Positions 1 through 5,307 of a stretch of 13,534 nucleotides of DNA are shown one piece after another (the stretch's first letter is position 1; every line of letters begins with the position of its first letter). The stretch is taken from NCBI GenBank assembly GCA_934747335.1, contig CAKVGS010000045.1, positions 1 to 13,534 on the forward strand. The letters are read 5' to 3'. The stretch is from an uncultured Candidatus Melainabacteria bacterium. Its GTDB lineage: Bacteria; Cyanobacteriota; Vampirovibrionia; Gastranaerophilales; Gastranaerophilaceae. Position numbers and translations under genes: made by a program. Below the pieces are notes generated by a model that had not been told where the DNA came from, did no database searches, and worked only from the letters and a program-made list of their open reading frames with translations.

Positions 1-188
1 GCATTCCATTAGTCGGATTAGATGTAATTGATGGTAAAATAATTGAAGTTAACGTTACAAGTCCTTGCTATTTTATAAAAGAGATTAACGGACTTTATGG
101 CGTGCATTTGGAAAAAGAAATTTGCAGCTATTTATCAGATGACAAAAAATTCGCTAAGAAACTTGACACATTGTCTTGTTCTCATTAA
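1..188 (+). CDS. gshB: Glutathione synthetase, C-terminal end (partial)
   Basis: The reading frame is open from base 3 and ends at TAA 186-188, giving the last 61 residues of a protein that starts outside the window. It begins IPLVGLDVIDGKIIEVNVTS followed by P, which matches the end of bacterial GshB (E. coli has GLDIIGDRLTEINVTSP). In that family the Glu and Asn of the E-x-N motif bind Mg-ATP in the ATP-grasp fold. The enzyme joins gamma-glutamylcysteine and glycine using ATP in the cytoplasm. The tail after this motif is short and ends SCSH. No terminator follows; the next gene's candidate promoter overlaps the last codons. Another ATP-grasp ligase is possible because only the final segment is visible, but the NVTSP block is characteristic of GshB. 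Confidence 0.78.
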   Translation, partial: IPLVGLDVIDGKIIEVNVTSPCYFIKEINGLYGVHLEKEICSYLSDDKKFAKKLDTLSCSH

Positions 189-204
189 ATAAATAATGTA
201 TAAT
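176..204 (+). promoter_or_regulatory. Candidate sigma70-type promoter of the TPR-fliW-csrA operon
   Basis: A perfect -10 box TATAAT lies at 199-204, preceded by TG. A weak -35 box TTGTTC (3 of 6 consensus bases) lies at 176-181, giving a 17-base spacer. Transcription would start near 211 and leave a leader of about 67 nt before the ATG at 278. The -35 box lies inside the last codons of gshB. It is the best match in the 89-base gap. Confidence 0.55.
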
Positions 205-215
205 TCAATTACATG

Positions 216-248
216 GTGTATACCAAGTTTAATAGAGAAAGTGTATAC
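216..248 (+). repeat. Twin GTGTATAC boxes in the operon leader
   Basis: The octamer GTGTATAC occurs at 216-223 and again at 241-248, 25 bases apart start to start. Both copies hold the palindromic core GTATAC. They lie just downstream of the candidate promoter and upstream of the ribosome-binding site AAGAAGGG (265-272). The position would suit a repressor operator or an RNA element in the leader. No regulator is identifiable, and two octamers in an AT-rich leader could be chance. Confidence 0.4.
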
Positions 249-277
249 TTAGAATAATTAGAATAAGAAGGGTTATT

Positions 278-1027
278 ATGAAAAAGTATATTTTAATATT
301 AATGACAGCTATCATTTGCGCTTCAACAATGAACTTTGTTAGTGCAAAAACTACAACATCAAATTCAACATTAGCAAATGCCATTAGATTATATAAAGCA
401 GGCAACTATTCTCAAAGTTACATTGCTTTTAATAATATTGTAAAAAGAGATCCATCAAATGCTGTTGCTTATTACTATTTAGCAATGACATCAGCTCAAA
501 TCGGTAAAAAAGATGAAGCGCTTGCAAACTATGAAAAAGTTATCAGCCTTTCTCCAAACGGACAACTGGGACGTTATGCAACAAAGGGTAAAACTTGTTT
601 AGAAACACCTGATAAATGTCATGAAGAATCAGAAGAATCTGCTGATGACAGATTTATTCAAAGTCGTTTCGGTTCAGGTTTTTCTGATAAAGCAAGAAGC
701 GAATACGAAAAACAAAAAATTGAAAACTTTATGAGAGAAATGAATAGAGGTAACGATGTTACACCTCAAAAGTTTAAAGATTACAAAGATTTCTCAAGTG
801 AAGTTCCTACAAACGATGAAATTGTTGCAGCTCTAAGAGTTTTGCAAAGAGCAGGCTTAAGTGATGTTTTGAATAACAATGTTAATGAAATGTCATTACT
901 AACAGGCAACAACGAAACTAACAGCAACAATGCAATGTTAAATATGCTTATGGGAAATGGAAATTCTTCTCTAAGCCCCCAAGTGATACAATCATTATTG
1001 ACAAATCAAATGTCAGTAGGTTTTTAA
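278..1027 (+). CDS. Secreted/periplasmic TPR protein
   Basis: This 249-residue protein starts at ATG 278 with a well-placed AAGAAGGG upstream. Residues 1-23 form a type I signal peptide: KK, a hydrophobic core, then VSA before KTTT. There is no lipobox Cys, so the product is probably soluble in the periplasm or exported. Residues 30-97 hold two tetratricopeptide repeats (AIRLYKAGNYSQSYIAFNNI, then YYYLAMTSAQIGKKDEALAN), a fold used for protein-protein contacts. Two Cys residues (107 and 114) follow. The C-terminal 130 residues are charged, then Asn- and Met-rich, and match no family I recognise. It is the first gene of the operon and lies 12 bases before fliW, so it may be linked to surface assembly or motility, but that rests only on position. 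Confidence 0.8.
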   Translation: MKKYILILMTAIICASTMNFVSAKTTTSNSTLANAIRLYKAGNYSQSYIAFNNIVKRDPSNAVAYYYLAMTSAQIGKKDEALANYEKVISLSPNGQLGRYATKGKTCLETPDKCHEESEESADDRFIQSRFGSGFSDKARSEYEKQKIENFMREMNRGNDVTPQKFKDYKDFSSEVPTNDEIVAALRVLQRAGLSDVLNNNVNEMSLLTGNNETNSNNAMLNMLMGNGNSSLSPQVIQSLLTNQMSVGF

Positions 1028-1032
1028 GAAAG

Positions 1033-1041
1033 TTAAGGAAT
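1033..1041 (+). promoter_or_regulatory. TTAAGGAAT at the fliW start: possible CsrA target
   Basis: The sequence TTAAGGAAT spans the fliW initiation codon, with AGGA ending directly before the ATG at 1040. That is too close for a normal Shine-Dalgarno contact. The weaker AAGAAAG at 1026-1032 is better spaced. AAGGA matches the A-N-GGA core of CsrA-binding sites, so CsrA may bind here and block initiation. This is inferred from sequence alone. Confidence 0.4.
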
Positions 1042-1471
1042 GAAATTAAACACAGCTAGATTTGGTGAAATAGAAATCGAAGAAAATCGTATTTTTAACT
1101 TTGTAATGCCTATCATCGGATTTGATATGCTGCACAAATTTATTATACTTGATCCAAACAAAGATACTTTGTTCAAATGGCTTCAGTCAATTGAAGATCC
1201 TGCCCTGGCATTTCCGATTATATCGGTATCAGCCCTAAACTTGGACTACACAATAGATTTACCTGACAACATAGTAGAAACTTTAGATATCAAGAATGTG
1301 GAAAGCTTGCTTGTTATGAATATAACTTCAATCCCGCAAGATAATCCAAAAGGTACAACTATCAATTTGTTAGCGCCTTTGATTTTTAACTTGGATAATC
1401 AAAGTGCTGCTCAAGTTGTACTATCAGGCTCTGGCTATGATATCAGTTACCCTATGTTTAAAGAAAATTAA
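1040..1471 (+). CDS. fliW: Flagellar assembly factor FliW
   Basis: At 143 residues this is the usual FliW length. It shows the family blocks in order: RFGEIEIEENRIFNFVMPIIGF (residues 7-28), FKWLQSIEDPALAFPII (about 45-61), and LLAPLIFNLDNQSAAQVVLS (about 110-129). In Bacillus subtilis FliW binds flagellin and, when free, binds CsrA and relieves repression of flagellin translation. It is a cytoplasmic partner-switching protein. The gene lies 12 bases after the TPR gene and 18 before csrA, the order seen in FliW-CsrA systems. No flagellin or other flagellar gene is in the window, so its client here is not known. The ATG at 1040 is the only start that preserves the conserved N-terminus. Confidence 0.93.
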   Translation: MKLNTARFGEIEIEENRIFNFVMPIIGFDMLHKFIILDPNKDTLFKWLQSIEDPALAFPIISVSALNLDYTIDLPDNIVETLDIKNVESLLVMNITSIPQDNPKGTTINLLAPLIFNLDNQSAAQVVLSGSGYDISYPMFKEN

Positions 1472-1477
1472 GAATTT

Positions 1478-1486
1478 TTAAGGAAT
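1478..1486 (+). promoter_or_regulatory. TTAAGGAAT at the csrA ribosome-binding site
   Basis: The same nonamer found at the fliW start recurs here. Its AGGA (1481-1484) is well spaced, 5 bases before the csrA ATG at 1490. It is a good ribosome-binding site and also contains the A-N-GGA core bound by CsrA, so feedback control is plausible. No strong hairpin that would present GGA in a loop is obvious. Confidence 0.5.
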
Positions 1487-1489
1487 AAA

Positions 1490-1828
1490 ATGCTCGTTAT
1501 TACTAGAAAAAATGGTCAAAAAATAATGATAAACGACAATATTGAAATTACTATTGTCGAAGCAAAGAATGGCGTCTGCAAAGTTGCAATTAAAGCTGAT
1601 AAAGATGTTAAAATTTACAGGGAAGAAATTTATCTGCAAATTAAACTTGCTAACTTGATTGGCAAGAATACCAATGTGTCTTCTGTCGACTCAGTATCTG
1701 ACCTTATTAAAGGCGGAACTTCATTCAACGATAAGTCTGCGAGCGCTCCTAGTGAAGATGAAGAACTTGTAGTTGACGAAAATAAAAACAAGAAAAATTC
1801 AATAAGAATAAACAAAAAGAATGGTTAA
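1490..1828 (+). CDS. csrA: Carbon storage regulator CsrA with a long acidic/basic tail
   Basis: Residues 1-58 are a canonical CsrA: MLVITRKNGQKIMINDNIEI, then VAIKADKDVKIYREEIYLQI. Arg6 and Arg44, positions used to contact the GGA motif of target RNAs, are both present. CsrA is a dimeric RNA-binding protein that blocks or activates translation and is antagonised by FliW. Family members are normally 60-75 residues; this one has 112. The added tail (about 60-112) is Ser/Thr- then Asp/Glu-rich, ends in a Lys/Asn-rich stretch and looks disordered. In B. subtilis the C-terminal extension of CsrA is the part FliW holds, so this tail may enlarge that contact. The stop codon overlaps the next gene by 8 bases (ATGGTTAA), indicating coupled translation. 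Confidence 0.95.
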   Translation: MLVITRKNGQKIMINDNIEITIVEAKNGVCKVAIKADKDVKIYREEIYLQIKLANLIGKNTNVSSVDSVSDLIKGGTSFNDKSASAPSEDEELVVDENKNKKNSIRINKKNG

Positions 1829-2402
1829 TTTTACTAAAGGAAAAATTTTCTTTTTTTATCCTAACTGCTCTGATATAAAAATTATTCCAAATTCGTTGGA
1901 GCATGCTTATTTATGCCTTCTTAACAATGATTTATCTTCAGCAAAAGCAATATTTTCCAATATTGACAATCCGCGCGGGATTTGGGGAACAATTTTGGTT
2001 TCAATTCTCGAAGGTTATATGGAGATTTTTCCGACTTATTTTCAGATAAGAAATTTTTTGGAGATAGATTTGGATTTTCTCTTAAAAAACGAAAAACTTG
2101 ACTATATAGAACAATTGTTAGGCGCATTGGATATTTTTGCGGATATTAATCAAGAAAGTTACAAATTTGCAGCACGTGTGATGTTTGAAAATAATTTGCT
2201 GTCAGCTGCATTTAATTATATGCAAAAATCAAAAGATATTTATTATAATGATGCCGAATTGCATTTTATGCTTATGCGTTATTATTTGAAAGTTCATGAT
2301 TTTGAACAGGCTTATTTTCATGCAAATGAGTGTTTACAACTTATTCCCGACTATTATCCGGCGTTAGCAATGAAACAAAAAATTGAAGAAAATTATCTTT
2401 AA
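1821..2402 (+). CDS. TPR-like helical protein coupled to csrA
   Basis: This 193-residue cytoplasmic protein has no signal peptide or membrane helix. Its ATG lies inside the end of csrA (8-base overlap), so translation is probably coupled. The sequence reads as paired helices. The clearest TPR-like repeat is near residues 145-178 (AELHFMLMRYYLKVHDFEQA, then HANECLQLIPDYYP). An earlier pair is near 28-47 (HAYLCLLNNDLSSAKAIFSN). The central block (about 54-110) is aromatic-rich and resembles no family I can name. Tight linkage to fliW and csrA suggests a role in the same regulatory unit, for example as a scaffold for FliW, CsrA or their client, but no function can be assigned from sequence. Confidence 0.8.
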   Translation: MVNFTKGKIFFFYPNCSDIKIIPNSLEHAYLCLLNNDLSSAKAIFSNIDNPRGIWGTILVSILEGYMEIFPTYFQIRNFLEIDLDFLLKNEKLDYIEQLLGALDIFADINQESYKFAARVMFENNLLSAAFNYMQKSKDIYYNDAELHFMLMRYYLKVHDFEQAYFHANECLQLIPDYYPALAMKQKIEENYL

Positions 2403-2411
2403 TAGTATAAT
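2383..2411 (+). promoter_or_regulatory. Promoter directly in front of the 2418 start codon
   Basis: TTGAAG (2383-2388) and a perfect TATAAT (2406-2411) are separated by 17 bases. The expected transcription start, about 7 bases past the -10 box, falls at 2417-2419, which is the ATG at 2418. The -35 box is inside the last codons of the preceding gene. The arrangement predicts a leaderless mRNA and a separate operon for the three genes that follow. Confidence 0.62.
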
Positions 2412-2417
2412 TTTTTT

Positions 2418-3092
2418 ATGAGTGGAGATATGTTTGTAAACAATAATGAAAATCCTTTTGGAAGCAAGTTGCAGGATGAAGATAATTTTTTCTTGCAGCC
2501 TGAAGATATTCATTCGTTTGCCAATCAAACAGAACCTCAAAGACGCCTAAATGACTATGATTATAACATTTTGAAAGAAGACGCTTATAAAGATGTCACG
2601 GATGAAATTTTTAAGCTTGAGTATAAGATTTCAAAAACAGAAGACGAATTAAAAGATATTGATAACCAAATCCGTATGGCGAAGGATGTTAGAGATTTTA
2701 ACAAAGTCGAACAGCTTTTTAATCGCAAAAAACAATTGCAAGAAGATTTGGAAGGGCTTATTGAAATTTATAATGACACAAGCCTATCTGCAAAAATTTC
2801 GGGTGGAATTACAAACTTGCTTTCACCAAAAGTTAAAGAACAATTTGGTGGGATGAGAAAATTGTTTGGAATGTTTTCTGATGCAATTATTGCAAAACTG
2901 CCGAAGAAGTTTTCTTCCGTATTAGAATTGAGAAAATCTCTTGCTAAATTGGAAAACATAAATAAAAGCGTAGATGAACTTATGACAATGCAAACGCCTT
3001 ATGGTGAAGCGGGCGATAAGTATGTAAAGCTTTCAAAATATATAACAAGAGCAAATACTATTCAGGCAGAAATCGCAAAAACATTAAGATAG
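2418..3092 (+). CDS. Coiled-coil protein of unknown function
   Basis: I do not recognise a family for this 224-residue soluble protein. Residues 1-58 are acidic, Asn-rich and probably disordered. Residues 61-118 form a charged heptad-rich coiled coil (TDEIFKLEYKISKTEDELKD and onward). Residues 122-165 are more hydrophobic (SAKISGGITNLLSPKVKEQF), followed by a second helical stretch (167-222). Two starts are possible: ATG 2418 has no ribosome-binding site and would be read from a leaderless message, while ATG 2430 follows GTGGAG with only 2 bases between. The gene is 10 bases before the next one, and the next two genes also encode helix-rich proteins, so a shared complex is plausible. Confidence 0.75.
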   Translation: MSGDMFVNNNENPFGSKLQDEDNFFLQPEDIHSFANQTEPQRRLNDYDYNILKEDAYKDVTDEIFKLEYKISKTEDELKDIDNQIRMAKDVRDFNKVEQLFNRKKQLQEDLEGLIEIYNDTSLSAKISGGITNLLSPKVKEQFGGMRKLFGMFSDAIIAKLPKKFSSVLELRKSLAKLENINKSVDELMTMQTPYGEAGDKYVKLSKYITRANTIQAEIAKTLR

Positions 3093-3102
3093 AGATAATT
3101 TA

Positions 3103-3780
3103 TTGTCAAACGCAGTTCAAAATATAAATAAAGCAAGTGCAGGATTGTGTCCGCATGGTATGTCACCGTCTGCCTGTCCGATTTGTTCGGGTATGGGCGG
3201 TGGAAGTATGCGTGTTGGAGAGCGTCCGCAAAAAGCAGGTGAGATGAGTTATCATCAATGTGCGATGATTGGTGCTATGATGAAAGCCCGTCAAGCTCGA
3301 ATTGAAGCACAGGAAAATAATCTAAAACAACACGCAGAGGCTGTGTTAGCATTTCAACAGAATTTAGAAAAAATGAGTCAAAAAATGTTAAATTTTGCAA
3401 ACCAAATCTCAAATAACTTTATTTTAAAGCCTGTTGCGTTTACAATAAATAATATCGTCGTTCCAATAACAAATTTTGTAAAAAATATCCCTAATATTAT
3501 TTCTAATTTTGCCGAAAAGGTAGCACTTATTAAGCAGAAAATCGTAGATATTCAGGATAAATTAAATGCAATTTTTGGAGAAGCAAAAGCTTTCGTTGAA
3601 AAAAAAGTTTCTGAATTTGTAAGTGTTGTGAAATCAAAATTTGATGGACTTTTTAAAATTTTCAAAAAAGATAACGCAAAAGACGAAGATACTAAGATTG
3701 ATGAAGATAAAAAGATTTTCAACTTAAAAACTTTAATTCACAAATTAAGAAAAAAGAAAAAAGATGATTCCGAAAATTAG
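3103..3780 (+). CDS. Protein with CPHG-CPIC motif and amphipathic helices
   Basis: The protein has 225 residues from a TTG start at 3103. The next in-frame ATG would remove half of the Cys motif, so TTG is preferred despite a weak ribosome-binding site (AGAG at 3091-3094). Near the N-terminus it carries C16-P-H-G, then C25-P-I-C28, followed by GMGGGSM. Three Cys plus H18 could bind zinc in a knuckle-like fold. Cys53 lies in a Met-rich segment. Residues 60-105 are a coiled coil. Residues 108-190 alternate hydrophobic and Lys/Asp positions, typical of long amphipathic helices that could lie on a membrane. The Lys-rich C-terminus is encoded where the next gene begins (17-base overlap). No known family is evident. 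Confidence 0.75.
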   Translation: MSNAVQNINKASAGLCPHGMSPSACPICSGMGGGSMRVGERPQKAGEMSYHQCAMIGAMMKARQARIEAQENNLKQHAEAVLAFQQNLEKMSQKMLNFANQISNNFILKPVAFTINNIVVPITNFVKNIPNIISNFAEKVALIKQKIVDIQDKLNAIFGEAKAFVEKKVSEFVSVVKSKFDGLFKIFKKDNAKDEDTKIDEDKKIFNLKTLIHKLRKKKKDDSEN

Positions 3781-5275
3781 TCAGGATGTCGAAACTACAA
3801 GACATCAAAGAAATATGACAAATACGCAAAAACGCAATGACTCCAATGTAAAAGAGGGGGTTATTGTAAATTCGTTTGTTAAAGATCCTCTTCTTTCTCT
3901 TGATGAAACTTGTGATACACTGGTTATTTCTAATACAAATATTGATTTACCTCAAAAAATTTATGAAAAGGAAACAAAACAAAATAATCCGCTAATTCCT
4001 TTATGCATAGCAACAGTTGGTGTGATGGCTCTGCTTGGCGGTTTTACGGCTATGATGAAAAAGTTTTCTAAGGGTAAATTAGAAAGTACAAAAGAATATC
4101 TGCTTCCCGGAATGACAAGAAATCATTGTATTAATGATGAAATACACCAAAGTATTTTTAGTATGATACAGTCACCTAACAGAAAAACTATTTTAGCATC
4201 ACTTGGAGTTATAACTCTAGGTTCTATGGCTTTTATGGGTAAAATTTTTATAGACGGGTTTAAAGATGTTTGGATAAAAAAGCAAGAAGCTGATATTCAA
4301 AAAAATCTTCAAGAGAATTTGATTGAAGTAGAAACACAATCTTTTTCAGGCAAAATACAAATCATAAGAAGTATGTTATCATCAAAAGCTAAAATTTTTT
4401 CTCAAGAATTAACATTTAAATCCAAAGATAATAAGACTCCACACGATGCTGTTGAGAACGACAAAAGTAAAGAAGTTCTGATAAAAGATAATAAAAAAAT
4501 GTGGTTAATAGGTGGTACAACGCTCCTATCAATACTTGGTTTGGGTTATTTTGCAACAAAAAATATTAGAAAGAGTGATGAATTTATAAGAAAAGGGATA
4601 AAAAATACAAAATCAGGCATTGATAATCTTATAGAAGAATTTAATGCAGGAAAACCGCTTAATAATGTACAGGGACATAATGGAGAAATTCTTTCGGGAA
4701 AAGATGCGTATAAAGCATTAATAGAAAATATGTTGGAATCAATTTATGCAAGGTCTGAAGATATTGAACGCATTGTCAACAAATTGAATTTGCCACAAGC
4801 GGAGAAAGAAGAATTTATTCGTCAATTGAAAGATGATATGAATCAGGCAACTGAAAAAGTAAATCCTATGATGGGCGGGTCCGGTCGAAATAAGATTACG
4901 TATTTTTCGCATGTAAATGACTATTTGTCTTTTTTCTATGATTGGTTGATGAATCCTAAAAATCCTCAATTCAAAAATCTTTTCTTTGGTATTACGGGTG
5001 TTTCTGCGCTTGCTTACGGAGGAAAAACTGCCGCAGAAGCTATTAAAGATGTTCAGGTGAAAAAATACAATGCGCAGACTGAACTTGAACTTCAAAGACG
5101 TCTCGTATCTACCGAACTTAGAAATTTTAAAGCAAAAAAGGAATCTGCGATTGAACCTTTGTGTGATGAATTTTATTTGCAAAAAGATGCAGGAAAATCT
5201 AAAGAAGAGCTAAAAATTATTGCCGATAATATTTTGTTTGAAATTAAAAACGGGCCTCCGTTTGTTTATTCATAA
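3764..5275 (+). CDS. Four-helix membrane protein with two related halves
   Basis: The 503-residue product begins inside the previous gene (17-base overlap). ATG 3815 is an alternative start that removes 17 residues. Four hydrophobic segments are visible at about 76-95, 142-162, 246-264 and 405-421, separated by long charged helical regions. The region around and after helix 2 (148-194) matches the region after helix 4 (409-455) without gaps: both read GK, then KDV-x-x-KK, A, LQ, L, E, F in register, with 13 identities in 36 positions over 159-194. A looser PGMTRN / GGSGRN match precedes each. This indicates an ancient internal duplication. I know of no family or catalytic motif for it. A scaffold or channel-like role with the two upstream helical proteins is possible but unproven. 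Confidence 0.78.
   Translation: MIPKISQDVETTRHQRNMTNTQKRNDSNVKEGVIVNSFVKDPLLSLDETCDTLVISNTNIDLPQKIYEKETKQNNPLIPLCIATVGVMALLGGFTAMMKKFSKGKLESTKEYLLPGMTRNHCINDEIHQSIFSMIQSPNRKTILASLGVITLGSMAFMGKIFIDGFKDVWIKKQEADIQKNLQENLIEVETQSFSGKIQIIRSMLSSKAKIFSQELTFKSKDNKTPHDAVENDKSKEVLIKDNKKMWLIGGTTLLSILGLGYFATKNIRKSDEFIRKGIKNTKSGIDNLIEEFNAGKPLNNVQGHNGEILSGKDAYKALIENMLESIYARSEDIERIVNKLNLPQAEKEEFIRQLKDDMNQATEKVNPMMGGSGRNKITYFSHVNDYLSFFYDWLMNPKNPQFKNLFFGITGVSALAYGGKTAAEAIKDVQVKKYNAQTELELQRRLVSTELRNFKAKKESAIEPLCDEFYLQKDAGKSKEELKIIADNILFEIKNGPPFVYS
4238..4345 (+). repeat. Internal protein repeat, first copy
   Basis: Codons for residues 159-194 of the four-helix membrane protein. The segment begins at the end of the second hydrophobic helix (GKIFIDGFKDVWIKK) and continues as a charged helix. 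It aligns ungapped, at an offset of 261 residues, with the copy at 5021-5128. The similarity is at protein level; the DNA has diverged. Confidence 0.6.
5021..5128 (+). repeat. Internal protein repeat, second copy
   Basis: Codons for residues 420-455 (GKTAAEAIKDVQVKK and onward). It shares G, K, K-D-V, K-K, A, L-Q, L, E and F at matching positions with the copy at 4238-4345, again directly after a hydrophobic segment. Confidence 0.6.
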
Positions 5276-5307
5276 GATATAGATTATTGTTTTCAATAAT
5301 CTATATC
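5276..5307. terminator. Perfect 14-bp hairpin between convergent genes
   Basis: The arms at 5276-5289 and 5294-5307 are exactly complementary, with a TTTT loop. The hairpin starts right after the stop codon of the plus-strand membrane protein gene. Its right arm also encodes the last residues (DIDY) of the minus-strand MlaA fusion. The stem is AT-rich and only TTTT follows on the plus strand, so it may act as a 3' stabiliser or weak bidirectional terminator rather than a strong one. Confidence 0.6.

Noticed and set aside
4739..5182. Long 147-residue open frame antisense to the membrane protein gene
   Set aside because: It lies wholly within a gene with coherent helices and an internal repeat on the other strand. 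Its own product is Phe/Arg-rich with no motif, as expected from AT-rich antisense.
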